This document shows, one piece after another, positions 35,500 to 47,800 of a DNA stretch of 64,000 nucleotides; positions within the stretch are counted from its first letter, which is position 1; every line of letters begins with the position of its first letter. The notes beneath the pieces were generated by a model, which did no database searches, was not told the origin of the DNA, and saw only the letters and a list, made by a program, of their open reading frames with translations. The stretch covers positions 90,374,756-90,438,755 of the forward strand of contig CM060731.1 of NCBI GenBank assembly GCA_030704615.1, written 5' to 3'. The position numbers were made by a program, and so were the translations under genes. This DNA is from Takakia lepidozioides (lineage: Eukaryota; Streptophyta; Takakiopsida; Takakiales; Takakiaceae).

Positions 35500-36110
35500 T
35501 GAATTCCCTAGAAAAATGGCGCCGAATTTCCTGTTTTCGGCCATGGGGCGGATGGCTAAGCCCTGGGGGTGGCTGGCACAGTCTAGAAATTCGGCGCCAT
35601 TTTTCCAGTTCCGGGCCCAGTCAGTTCTGGGACTTAGCCATTTTCGGACCCTGTAGTGGAAAAATGGCGCCATTTTTCCAGTACAGGGTCCAAAAATGGC
35701 TAAGTCCCTGGGGCGGCTGGCACATATTCTGGAAATTCGGCGCCATTTTTCCAGTTCCGGGCCCAGTCATTTCTGGGACTTAGCCATTTTTGGACCCTGT
35801 ACTGGAAAAAATGGCGCCATTTTTCCAGTACAGGGTCCGAAAATGGCTAAGTCCCTGGGGCGGATGGCACATATTCTGGAAATTCGGCGCCATTTTTCCA
35901 GTTCCGGGCCCAGTCAGATCTGGGACTTAGCCATTTTTGGACCCTGTACTGGAAAAATGGCGCCATTTTTCCAGTACAGGGTCCGAAAATGGCTAAGTCC
36001 CTGGGGCGGATGGCACATATTCTGGAAATTCGGCGCCATTTTTCCAGTTCCGAGCCTAGTCAGATCTGGGACTTAGCCATTTTTGGACCCAGTCTGGAAA
36101 AATGGATATG
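35500..36110. repeat. Intronic palindrome array of E3
   Basis: This array alternates CTGGAAATTCGGCGCCATTTTTCCAG and CTGGAAAAATGGCGCCATTTTTCCAG dyads, linked by GGACTTAGCCATTTT(C/T)GGACCCTGTA and its inverse. It repeats about every 180 bp (35640, 35810, 35950). It lies in the intron before the YCKFSLLEKGH exon. Confidence 0.85.
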
Positions 36111-36960
36111 ATTCTGTTTGTGTTTTTTGAATGCAGGTACTGTAAGTTCTCCCTGTTGGAGAAAGGTCATCTGTTCTTCCAGCCGCCATTCTTCCTCGCA
36201 TGGAGGAACCCTGGAGCTGACTCCATGTACACTGACATTATCGTGAAGGAGTGGCATCTGGAGCATTTGTGCGACTGCCCTTGGTATGTGGACCTTCCGC
36301 CCGGCTCGCTCGACTCATCCGAGTTCCAATTGAAGCTGGATGCAGAGGCCCGACAAAACCGGACTCCGCTGCCTCCGTTGGGTCCAAAGGAGGCGAAAGC
36401 GTTTGTCAAGTCCAGGAAAGCGGCAGAGCTTGCTCAGGCAGGTATTCAGGAGAAATTGAATGAGAAGAATAAAGGACAAATGAAAAGGACACGGAAACAG
36501 GGGAGTAAAATAACCCCCAAAAAACAGAAAACCACCGGGGCACCAGAGGAGGCGCAGGAGGGGCCCCAGAGGAGTGACTCCGACGACGACTTTGTGCAAG
36601 GTCCTGCGACTGCTGCTGCTGCTACCAAGTCACCGGTAATCTGGGTTCCCAAGTCAGTTCGGACTGGGACTGGCTCTGCCAAGAAGTTGGCATTTGAGGG
36701 CGAGCCTATACGGCGGTATTCGGCGGTGACGTTTCCACAAAGGCCAAAGTTAGAATCCCCAACTATCATCCAATGCGTCAATGAGAGCTTTCTTGACGCT
36801 CTGGCTGCCAGGGCAAAGAAAATGGCACACAACAAGTCTCTGGAGGAGCTGAAGGGGAAAGCCAAGAAGAGGGCTGCTGCTACAGAGCCTAAAGACACCC
36901 CTGGTTTGGAAGCCATGATGGAATTCTTCACGGCTGTGAGCACTGATTGCAAGAGCACTC

Positions 36961-36979
36961 GGGGGGGGGGGGGTGGGGG
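36961..36979 (+). repeat. Homopolymer G tract inside ParB-MTase coding sequence
   Basis: G13, T, G5 lie between KSTR and VERACDMILLD. The same spot is a G11 run in EA (2667-2677, complement strand) and a G9 run in E-in (46360-46368). Only the E-in length keeps the methyltransferase segment in frame with the preceding exon. Confidence 0.8.
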
Positions 36980-37488
36980 TTTGAGGTGGAGAGAGCCTGC
37001 GATATGATTCTCCTCGATATTCCAGATGGGGAGCTGCTGGAGGGCCTGGATGGTGTGCCCACCTGGAACAGGTTTACGGAGGACTACTGGAGAGCCGGGT
37101 TTGGGCTGGCGGGGATGCTCCTGGATGACGGTGGATGTATGGTGGTCCTTGCCCTAAGAGGGAAGACCACAAAGTAATGTGTGTGGCAAGGTGGAACCAA
37201 AAAGTGGTCACCCCGGTCCTCCTGAAAAAATGGTTCTGGCATCAATACCACAGGGGTTGCGAACAGAGGCCAGAGTTGTAAGTTTATCAATCTATTGCGA
37301 TTCACTACATAATTGTTGTGTATCTAAACTTAGACCCTGGAGTGGACCCTCTTTTGTTGGATGTGCAGACATTCGTGTTTGAGGGCAAATATTTGTTTTG
37401 TGAAGAAGGGTCTACGTTCAAATTCCGCAAGGATCGGTCGTCTTGTTGATGCCGCTATGGACCCTGTTACCTACGATGTCCTCTACAA

Positions 37489-37720
37489 CCAACGACGCAA
37501 TGGCGTGAGCGTTGCACGTGAGCGCGCGAGCGTACGCTCACGCAGGAGTGACGTGGCGTGAGCGTACGCTCACGCCACTGACGTGACGTTGCGTGAGCCT
37601 GCACACATGCTGACGTGGCGTGAGCGTCATGTCAGCATGCTGATGTGGCGGTAAAATGATGACATGGCACTGTCCGTCAACTGCCACGTCAGCATTAACA
37701 TGCGCCGCCTATAACCGTGG
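37489..37720. repeat. Palindrome-rich GCGTGAGCG block of unknown origin
   Basis: E3 ends at 37488. The next 230 bp hold repeated GCGTGAGCG and TGACGTGGC words and a perfect 26-bp palindrome at 37553-37578 (arm GTGGCGTGAGCGT). CATGCTGAC and GTCAGCATG form another inverted pair near 37606-37640. It may be the end of a small hairpin-type element; no target duplication was found. Confidence 0.55.
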
Positions 37721-38140
37721 ATGGTCCTATGACCGTGGAATTAATGCAGGGAATCTTGCCTAAATAGAATCAAGACGAGCGTTGAGGCCTACAATTGCAG
37801 CATCCAACATTGTGCAATTACAAATGCTTGTTTCACTTTTACAATTACGAAGACGACAAAATATCCTCACAAAAGTGTGCGCCATAAAGGCTGCCACGAG
37901 AAGACTTCCTCCCTCCTCAAATAACAATGAGAGTTATGATCATCTTCAAAAGATGATTGTAGTGCATAGCGACAGCAAGACATGTAGACTTCGAACGGTG
38001 CAATGACTGCACTACCTAAAAGTTGTCACTCAGAGCTCACTCCGTATAGTTGGAGGCCATATCATTGCACAGCCGACGAATTGATGTGAATTACACATTT
38101 CAAATCATGGTCATCCACATACCACATTACATAGTTCATG
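37721..38140. other. Non-coding flank left of the E-out transposase
   Basis: I see no gene, repeat or convincing terminal inverted repeat here. It is AT-richer than its surroundings. It should hold the left end of E-out, but no match to the sequence right of 58136 was found by eye. Confidence 0.3.
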
Positions 38141-41100
38141 CTACCCATGTGTTGTATCCCGCTGCAAAAGAGTATCGACCTCGTTGAAACTCATAGTGGC
38201 CTGGTGAATGAAGTTGTCACGTTTGGGATCGCAAACCATCCTCCTCAAAAATATGAAATACAAATGTTTGCAGGGTATGAATTTACCTCTCTTGCCCAAA
38301 CTGGTTGTCACAAAATCAGGACATGTGCAATTGGGGAAATTGGAAACCGTGATGTCGTAGGTCCTGTCATGAACAGCAGATGTGGAAGTGATGATTGTGA
38401 ATACCCGACCATATCCTGGATCGGGTACTTCCGTGGTGCTTCCGACACGAGCTTGGAGCATTCTTGCGGACTCCACTTTGCCAAAGTGTTCAGCGGTTGG
38501 AGGGAAACGCCGAACGAGCTTTCCATCTCGTTTGGTTGGCCACAAGTCAGGATTTGCCGGGGGGACCCGGGAGGACGCAGAAGTAGTAGCACATGCATGG
38601 AGTTGGGGTTGTCTCGCAAGGGAAAACCTGCCTCCTCCAGCATTTCAATCTCCTGAAAGCTGAGATGTGTTCCCACCTTCACGGGCCAAACGGTTGGAGG
38701 AGATGGCTTCATCACTACGGAAGGACGCACAGTTCCATGCACACATCTGGCACAATCATCTGCGCAGAACCAGAACTTGTGGTTCTTGGCTTCTGGTTGA
38801 CCGTATGGACGCATCAAGCCCGTGAAAGTCGGAGCAGGAGTTCGGGCACCACCTCTGGATATAGATGAAGTGCACTTCTCGAAATTAGTTGCCCTGATCG
38901 CTGTACATTTCACACGAGACCCGACACTTGTGCGTTCTATGTGCCAAACGTGGTCGGGGCATGCGGACTCAAGCACATCAAGGGGGTTGTTTCTCTCCTG
39001 CACCATTTCAGTGGCACGGTTTGATGCTGGAGCTTGCCGTCGTGTTGGAGGTTCCTCCACAATGGAGGTTCCGGACATGGAGCTGTCATGCAGGGGAACA
39101 CGAGGCTTCGAGAAGTTATCACGGTCTGCCCTGTGGGAATCTGAATCCGAACCAGGTGGAGTGTTCAATTTCCTCTTACAGGAGCCGAATCTCTCCTCCC
39201 CTTCAAGATGTGGAACTCTAGAAACAAGTGGCGTTCCCTGGGCATACATGCTCACCGCCCGTGCTATCTTGATTGGATCCCCAGATCTGTTTGCAGCACG
39301 CAACATCAACTCCCATTTGTCCGGACCCTTGCCACCAACCCCACCTCGTAAGAAATCACGGTATCGGGTTTGTTGTTGCAAGGCACGTATCAAATCATCT
39401 GTTGTTGCCACATACAAATCCCGACCTCGCTGCAACCATGCATTGTGCACAGTTTCTGCCAAATTGCAAGATGGCATGTCCGCCATTTCCTCAATGGCAT
39501 GTTCTGCAAAGAGGATAACCACACTTCAGAACAGTGCACAGGAAACAACATAAAGAAAGCAATGAGTCAAAAATATGGAAAGCAAATGTATGAATAAAGC
39601 ATGAAATAGAAGCCTCGTACCATTGTCATGGCTGCTCCCCACTGTCTATACCGGAAGTGCCAAAACGCCAGCCAATCTTCCAATGCTCTCATACTCTCAA
39701 GTGATGCAGCTCCAGAAGAGAACCACCAGGCACGAATTGTCTGGAACAAAGTGTCCGCCTCCTTCATTGTTCTAGCATCTTTGTACTCTTTGCACAATTT
39801 ACGGTGCTGAGTCTGCATCTCTGGTTTGATGTCCGACTTTGTATGTTTTTCCAGAGATTGTGTCCAATGGAATAGACATGTACGCTCTCTTCCTGGCATA
39901 GGCACTTTTGGGTCGCCCGATCCGAAGACAATACGAACAGCATTGAAATTTGCTTGAGCACTATCCGCCATGAAACCTGCGAAATTTGGAGATGGCAGCC
40001 CATGACACGTATCAGGGAATTCCACATGAGCTTCTGGGATTCCGTATCCTCGGATTGCATGTCACAAACTGCAATTGTCATAACTCGTTGGTACACTGGA
40101 TCGTAGACATGACAAGCCATTGTCGTCCAATCCTTCACTCGTTTCACATGATCAAACATAAGAAAACAGTTCTGCAAGTCCCCAGTCTTCTGCATCCGCT
40201 TCACGAGGCTAACCCCACTGCCCTCCCCAACAGTCGACATTTTGAAAAGAAAAACTTTGATGGCACCTTGACCTGGGAATACATTGTCCTGGATGTAATC
40301 GTACTTGCTCACTCGTTTCAATTCCAAAATATTGTCTATGTAGCCTCTGATCCCAGAGCCCATTCTCAATGCATTGATCTGATGCCGAATGTTAGGTGAA
40401 CTTAAAGTGGAGAAATGATCCATGACCAGGTCCAATGCTGCACCGTCAAGTTTAGTCCCCACAGAATCTCCTTCACTCAAAATATGGCTTTCCAAGAAGG
40501 ACTTGCTTGCGCCAAGAGCAATTGCAGATGTTGTTGCGGATGGGTTTCTCCCGAACTCCTGTTTGATCAACCTCGATACTGTCTCAACACTCTCCCTGTA
40601 ATCCCCTTTCGAGACAGGATGGTTATGGAATCCAAAATGCACACAAGCTCTCGTCATTGTATTCAAACGGTGGACAACATAGTACATTCTTGCTCCGCAG
40701 AGCGCCAAACAGGATGGCACAAGTTTGCAGAATTTGCAGACGAAAGTGTTTGCCGGTGGAGGGGCAGTCCCAGGCTGAAATGGATTTTCCGCCAGACCCT
40801 CCCATTCGCTTTGATTATGAACCCCAGACTGAAGAAAGTGTCTGCAATTCAAATTATCACACCTAAGGTGTCCATTGCAAACTGTCCTCCTGAAAACAAG
40901 CTTGTCATCATTCTGAATATTGGATGTTTTTGTTCTGCACCACGGGTGCCCGTCGTGTTTCTTGTCCATTCCATGCATCATGATTGTTACACCTCCAACT
41001 CGCGGAGGAGGAGGCAGCTTGAATAGGATATCGCCATCAAAAGTCTCCGGCAAGAACTTCACAGGCACCTGCTTCAAAGATTCCCAATCAATTCCCCGCA

Positions 41101-41623
41101 ACTCACTTTTGAATCCAGCCATTCCTCCCATCGCCCGCAATTTTGGAATGACACTACAAATCTCTTCTTCATCAGCTTCTCCAACCACAGTAGGAAGGAC
41201 TGGATTTGGAATTTCACTTATGTCATCATCGGAAGAATCCGAAAGCTCAACGATTGGAGTGGAGGAAGTCTGTTCTTTTTTCACCACCACCTCCCTCTTG
41301 TCTTCAACGACCGAAGCAGCAGTCCCGGGCGTCACATATGACCCAAGGGACTTTCGCCGAGGCTCTCCAAGTACTCTGTATCGACCAGGACGCACTCTCC
41401 ACTGGCTGATATGAGCCGTCTCATCACGGTTTTGGAAAGAATATTTCACCAACTTCCCTTTCAGATCGTAAACCTCTTTCTCCAAAAAGATGGAGCCATT
41501 CTGCAGCTGAAAACGGGTAGCCAAGACATGTTCCAGAACAATTGCAAATCCATTGTCAAGGACTTCCTGGGAGAACGGCACTGGTTTGTCGTCTGAGAAG
41601 AACTCCGCTTCAGAGGAAGCCAT
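38141..41623 (-). pseudogene. MULE-like transposase with GCM-type and SWIM zinc modules (E-out)
   Basis: This is the best-preserved transposase here, read from ATG 41623 (MASSEAEFFSDDKPV). An N-terminal domain and acidic linker are followed by the zinc module (about residues 215-345): GHPWCRTKTSN, CNGHLRCDNLNCRHF, FVCKFCKLVPSCLALC and HFGFHNHPVSKG. The catalytic part contains LMFDHVKRVKDW, VCDMQSEDTES, AGFMADSAQANFNAVRIVFG (second Asp) and CLFHWTQSL. After an intron (39620-39504) comes CNLAETVHNAW (likely Glu), a Cys/His-rich segment (FWFCADDCARC) and a SWIM finger CTCPDF...PCKHLYF. Two frameshifts, near 40010 and 38545, break an otherwise continuous protein of about 1,100 residues. It would cut and join element ends in the nucleus. 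It diverges from the ParB-like gene at 42479. Confidence 0.8.
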
Positions 41624-42478
41624 CTTCCTTCCTCGAGTATGTTTGTACCTTGCTATCGCAGATCTAGTGTAAATCGGTTTACTGCTGTCTCCAGAACACA
41701 GTTGAAGAATGAGCAGAGAATATGGCGGAGGAAGCTCAGATAACGACTGTGCATATTATGTTATTCTTTCCAGATATGCAGCCGTCCATTTTAATTACTT
41801 TTCTTGTGGGCCCAGTGGTCAGAGTATCCCTAGGGGCAGTGTCGGCAACTGTTAAACCGTTAATCAGAACCTCATCAATAAACCCAATAACAAAGCCGAC
41901 TTCCTGGAAGCATGCCACAGGATCTGAGAATGGGATTGCAGATTAAGTAAATGTATCTATATACTACTACCAATGATCATGCGCACCTGGAAAGTTCCAA
42001 ATGTGAAACGAATGTGGGGTTTGGCTAACAAGGATGACCGTGTATGATATTCCAAAATTTGTCATCAAACTCTCGTTCATTTATATTTATTTGTTTAAGA
42101 CTGCGCATCAATTTCTGGGATTCGCTGTTATTTTTAAATATTGAAACCCGTTCTAATAAAGAACACGCCGTTTTTTTTGGGCGGCACACGTCAGACATCC
42201 ATAACTGAATACGAACAGCTGTACACCAATTGCTGGCATGTGCACTAATAAGGAAACGACTATGTGTAACGGTCACGCGGGAGGGAATCCGATGCTTCTA
42301 GAGACACGCAAGAACGCAGGCAATCCCGCAAGAAATCGGGAGTCACTGCGTTTTTCTACTTTTCGCGCTTAGAGGGAGAGTGGTAGTCAAGCTGGAGAGG
42401 GTTCCTTCTAGAATACGAAAGAGAAGAAAGTCTCTTTATTTTACTTCCCTTAGAGAGAGACGCAGAGCAAGAGAGAAA
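41624..42478. promoter_or_regulatory. Divergent intergenic region of E-out
   Basis: This 855-bp region lies between the leftward transposase and the rightward ParB-like gene, so it should hold both promoters. Unlike the other cassettes it has no palindrome array. It is AT-rich with no confident TATA box. Confidence 0.4.
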
Positions 42479-42852
42479 ATGACGAGGCGTCGTTTGTTGG
42501 AGAACACAGGGCCAAGGCAGCAGGTGAACGCGGAGACTGATTCACAAGAGCAGACGGAGACTGAGGCAGCGGCTGCCACACAGTCGGCGATAAGAGTGCG
42601 CCAGCCTGTGGAGGCAGAGATGATTCGCAGGGACACTGAAGAAGGTGGAAGCACGCGGAACGCCGAACCTGGAGAAGGTCAAGAAACCCTTGCGCAGACA
42701 GAAACTCCAGCAGATGTGAGAGGGAAGAGGAAAGCTGCTGAAGGGGATCAAATTTCAAAACCTAAGAAGGTGCCAGTAAGTTTTATCATATAGTCTGTCT
42801 GATTGCCTTTCAAGGAGTCCTTCCTCTTCCCTTCTTTAGCAGGAACTACTGA

Positions 42853-43176
42853 ATTGCGAGCGTCGTTAACGCCATTCGATTCTCCTCATGAGATTTATGT
42901 ACCTATGTGTTTGAAGAGAGAGTCTGCACTTACTATTCTCCCTAAACTACACTGAATGTCGTTGCCGCCAATCAGTTGCACATGTATGTCATTACACAAC
43001 ACCGATCCGGCAGGTCGTTATCTTTTGTGATTGTCGTTAACGCCGTTCGCTATCGCTCTCGCTTTTGTTTTGAATACGGCAGTCTCAGCTTTGCATGTGT
43101 AGATTGTGCTGAATTCTTTCACACCATTCATGGTGAGTTTCCTTGATAGAGAGTGATGGTCGTTACCGTCATTCAC
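42853..43176. repeat. Degenerate GTGAATG-type palindromes in intron 1 of E-out gene
   Basis: Four diverged copies of the E-out palindrome lie at about 42857-42878, 42953-42976, 43027-43050 and 43153-43176, the last being GTGATGGTCGT-TA-CCGTCATTCAC. They share GTCGTT.(A/C)CG centres with the better copies at 55984-56708. Confidence 0.65.
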
Positions 43177-44641
43177 TATTTGCAAATCACTCAGTCAGAA
43201 CTAAATGGCATCGTGCAGAAAACTGTGAGGTCGAAGCCTACAGGATCAGAGGGGAAAGGATCTGGAGATGGGGACGAGTCCGCAAAAAGCTCAGAGAATA
43301 CAGATGAAGCAGATGAATCCGAAGTGCACTACCTTGACAAGGTGAAAGAACTCATGTCATTCCAGAAGGTAAACTCTCAGGAGGTTATAAGGGACATGCT
43401 CATATCTGGAGGGCGTCTGGACATACCTCTGTGCCGGATGATATCAATGCCTGTTGTGCGTCCACCTCTTTCCCATGACATAACAAAATTGGAGAGTGAT
43501 TTTGTGCATGGATATAGACTTGGTGCACAAGTTTTTTATGTGTCACTGACGGATATAAATGGGAAAAGCACATTAGTGTCTCCAGAGATCAGTGATAACT
43601 GGGATGAGTGCTGGAAAGATGCCAATGAGGAGTTCGAGCTGGCCTCATGATGGGAAAGAACACCCAACAATTCTGCAACCACATGTTCTACGTCTGGGAC
43701 GGCAACCACCGATTGCTGGCATGGATGGGATACATTCAGAAACACCATTCGAAAGACAAAGACAAGCATGTTGCTGTGGAGGCAATGGTTTTGGATCCAG
43801 GAAACGACATCGCTAGGCTTCTTACAGCTATGCACGACGTGAACAAGTAAGTCATCCAGGAGATTTCATTCCCTCTGTAGTGTCTTGTTAATCCTCAAAA
43901 AACAGTGTTAAGGAATGCAATGTTTCCAATGTTTTTGCAGATCGACAGAGAAATCGCATGTGACAACAAGCTTGGTTCACACACTATTCCGAATTCAGAG
44001 GATTGGTCTGATGAAGCTGGATGATTTTCGGACGTACTACCACCCAATATCATCAAGAAGTGCGAAACAGGAAGAGCTGCAGGCACTTGGTATTCTTTGA
44101 CACGAGAGGCGTTTTTTGGAGTACATGTATGCGGTAAGCCCGAGTCTGTAATCTGTTTACTTTTCGAATACATGTTTGTAGTCCCTTCGGAGCTAATCAC
44201 TACTTGAATGAATGCAGCAAGAACTGGCAGAGGCAGCTGAGAAGGGAAAATCCGAATATTACCGCACTACACCAGAAGAACTAAGGACATCAAAGGGTGT
44301 GGAAGCTGCAATAAAGAAGGAGTTTGAAATGCGAAGAACCAAATTGATGTCAGCCTTCGGAAAGCAGCTTAGAATAGTAGATCTTGGACTTGGTCCTGAG
44401 TTCCTTCAGCAGATCAAAACACACTATGACAAGCATGTGCATCCGGAGATGCAGCAGGAGAAATTGCACCGGCTGGCCATATCGATGGTCGACCCACAAA
44501 CAAAAATAAGGTGGCTGGAGATATGGAACTCAGATCAAACAGTAAAGGACTTGAATCAGTTCCCAAAGAGCACCATACAGCCTGGCACAAAGGTGGAAGG
44601 AATCAGTGATTTGGTGTTTGATAACTGGCTCCACAAGGCTA

Positions 44642-44651
44642 CATTTTGGAG
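44642..44651. repeat. Left target-site duplication of E-in
   Basis: CATTTTGGAG, identical to 55579-55588. It lies within exon 4 of the E-out ParB-like gene. A 10-bp duplication fits the 8-11 bp typical of Mutator-like elements. Confidence 0.85.
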
Positions 44652-44707
44652 GGGGCTGCTATTTCATGAGCGGCATGAGCATGAGCGGAAAAAAAAAAAG
44701 CATGAGC
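44652..44707 (+). repeat. Left terminal inverted repeat and CATGAGC cluster of E-in
   Basis: The 21-bp terminal repeat is 44652-44672. CATGAGC heptamers start at 44665, 44674, 44680 and 44701, separated in part by an A-run. Such subterminal repeats often bind transposase (inference). Confidence 0.75.
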
Positions 44708-44803
44708 AGACCATTGTGAGTCCACGGAAATAGGGTTAGGAGGCACGGAAATAGGGTCATGTGAAGTTGGAATGTGGCACCAGTGGACTTGAAATGCAAC
44801 ATT

Positions 44804-47800
44804 TTATTGCAAATTTTGTGGCAAGCCACGTCTATACAAGTGTGTTCTAACTGTCATAGCCGGAATGGGCACTACTCTCCTACACTCATCCCCCTCATCC
44901 CCCTCATCCTCCGAGCTCTGTGATGCATCAGTTCCACTATGCCTCTCAAAAATCCCGTCCTCTCCTTGGGGGACTGTCCACCTCACCTCCTGGGAATCTT
45001 CTGCGTCTTCTCCCCCACTTTCCTCAGCAGAATCAAACACAAATCTACGAGCTCGACGGGCTCTAATAGCTGCTGCCTCCTCCCTCATCTTCATTTTCTT
45101 GAGGCTTGCCTCGTCTAAAATCTGCTGTACACGACTACGTTCGGAACACCTCCTAATGGACACCGAAGCAAGCCGGGCAGCATAAGTAGGAAGGATGTAC
45201 TCCCTTTCTGGACTAGGCATGAAATCCCCCCTGGCAAAAAAAGGCACGTTCCTCCTGCCCATGAACTCCGGTGTAGACGTCCCTCCGGCAGTACTTGGCA
45301 TCCTACAGTAAGAACAAATCCACTTGAAGAATGTCAATACCAGCACAACCAGAAAGGGTTTTCAATGAAATAAGAGAGCGGAGGGAGGTGCCTCACAAAA
45401 TCTGGAGGCAACTTACAATGCCACCACTCACTCGTAAACCGGGGGCTCCTCGGCCTCGATCCCAACTTCCTCCCCCTGCTCCTTCTCGGATTTTTCCTCA
45501 TCCTCCGAGGATGCCTCTTCCTCTTTCGGCAGACGTTCAGCCGCTGCAAGTTCCGAGTTGTGGAGGGCAGTATCTGGCTCGAAGGCGAACACATGCCTGT
45601 CGGACAACGTCCCTGCCCACATTGAAGCACCTGAGGAACAAAGCGGGCGGTTAATAGCTTGCGGCATGCAATTGCAATGGGGCCAGGGGACAAACTGAGC
45701 ACGTGAAGGCTTACCCGTGCCGCATGTGAGGTCCAGAATCCGCCCTTGGACATCCGAGCACGTCTCCATGAGGGTTTGGATGAAAGCAGGGCTCCGGGTC
45801 CGGCTGTACCGCCACGGTTTGCTGTCTTTGTGTCCTTCGGCATACTAGAGTGGGGCACATAGTTGTAGAGGACATCGTAGGTTACAGGGTCCACAGCGGC
45901 ATCAACAAGACGACCGTCGTTGTGGAATTTGAACGTAGACCCTCTCTTCACAAAGCAATATGCCTCAAACACCAATGTCTGCACATCCAACAAAGAAGGG
46001 ATCAATTCCAGGGTCTACTTAACATACACCACAATATGAAGTGAATGCAATAGATTGATAACTTACACTTTGGCCCTCTGTTCGCAACCCCTGCGTACTG
46101 ATGCAGAACCATTTTCTGAGGAGGACCGGGGTGACACTTTTCGGTGTCCACCTTGCCACCGCATTCTCTGTGGTCTTCCCTCTCGTGGCAAGGACAACCA
46201 CACATCCACCGTCATCCAGAAGCATCCCCGCCAGCCCAAACCCGGCTTTCCAGTAGTCCTCAGTAAACCTGTTCCAGGTGGGCACACCATCCAGGCCCTC
46301 CAGCAGCTCCCCATCTGGAATGTCGAGGAGAATCATGTCGCAAGCTCTCTCCACCTCAACCCCCCCCCGAGTGCTCTTGCAATTTGTGCTCACAGCCGTG
46401 AAGAATTCCATCATGGCTTCAAAACCAGGGGTGTCTTTAGGCTCTGTACCGGCAAGCCCTCTTCTTGGCTTTCCCCTTCTGCTCCGCCAGAGACTTGTTG
46501 TGTGCCACCTTCTTCGCCCTGGCAGCGAGAGCGTCAAGGAAGCTCTCATTGACGCATTGGATGATGGTTGGAGGTTCTAGCTTTGGCCTGTGCGTAAACG
46601 TCACCGCCGAATACCGCCGTGTAGGCTCGCCCTCAAATGCCAACTTCTTGGCAGAGCCAGTCCCACTCCGAACTGACTTGGGAACCCGGACGACCGGTGA
46701 CTGGGTAGGAGCAACAGCAGTCGCAGGACCTTGAACAAAATCGGCGTCGGAGTCACTCTCTTGGGTCCCCTCCTGCGCCTCCTCCGATGCCCCGATGGTT
46801 TTCTTCTTTTTGGGTGTTACTGCAGTCACCTGTTTCCTTGTCCTTTTCCTTTGACCTTTACTCTTCTCATGCAATTTCTCCTGAATTCCTGCCTGAGCAA
46901 GCTCTGCCGCTTTCCTGGAGTTCGCAAGCGCTTTTGCCTCTTTTGCACCCAACGGAGGCAGCGGAGCCCGGTTTCGTCGGAATTCAGCATCCAGCTTCAA
47001 TTGAAACTCGGATGGGTCGAGCGAGCCCGGCGGAAGGTCCACATACCAAGGGCAATCACGCAAATGTTCCAGATGCCACTCCTTCACAATATCATCAGTG
47101 TACATGGAGTCAGCCCCAGGGTTCCTCCATGCCAGGAAGAATGGTGGCTCGAAAGACAGATGACCTTTCTCCAAAAGCGAGAACTTACAGTACCTGCATT
47201 CATGAAAAACACAATGAGGTCCGAAAATGGCTAAGTCTCTGAACGGCAATAGGGCCTACAACTGGAATATGGCGCCGAATTTCCACTTCAGGGCCACCCA
47301 GTCTAGGGACTTAGCCCGAAAATGGCTAAGTCCCTCGACGGCAATAGGGCCTAGAACTGGAAAACGGCGCCGAATTTCCAGTTCCGGGCCAGCCAGTCTA
47401 GGGACTTAGCCCGAAAATGGCTAAGTCCCTGGACGGCAATAGGGCCTAGAACTGGAAAACGGCGCCGAATTTCCAGTTCGGGCCAGCCACACTAGGGACT
47501 TAGGCCGAAAATGGCTAACTCCCTGAACGGCAATAGGGCCTAAAACTGGAATATGGCGCCGAATTTCCACTTCAGGGCCAGCCAGTCTAGGGACTTGGGC
47601 CGAAAATGGGTAAGTCCCTGAACGGCAATAGGGCCTGGAACTGGAAAATGGCGCCGAATTTCCAGTTCCGGGCCAGCCAGTCTAGGGACTTAGCCATTTT
47701 CGGAGCCCTGACTGGAAATTCGGCGCCATTTTCCCTAACACCACTTGAGGCCTCTAACATCCTGCAATGCCAGGACTTGAAAGAAAGGCAGCGCGTATGT

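Larger units (their letters stand above)
35260..37488 (+). pseudogene. ParB-MTase gene with ParB exons deleted (E3)
   Basis: ATG 35260 opens MPRGEGRGSLERN...KLKPLYYRRQ, the exon-1 sequence. This runs directly into CGNADQPNSDKAATRLLFR, the end of exon 6, so an internal deletion has removed the rest of exon 1, exons 2-5 with the ParB domain and most of exon 6. The donor is at 35406 and the intron 35406-36136 is full of palindromes. Exon 36137-37277 encodes RYCKFSLLEKGHLFF, a basic linker, a poly-Gly stretch and then, in another frame, ERACDMILLDIPDG, WNRFTEDYW and MLLDDGGC (methyltransferase motif IV region). Exon 37369-37488 begins the next segment (LVDAAMDPVTYDVLYN) and is cut at 37488, before motif I. 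It is broken by the G13 tract (36961-36973), further small shifts and truncation. Confidence 0.7.
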
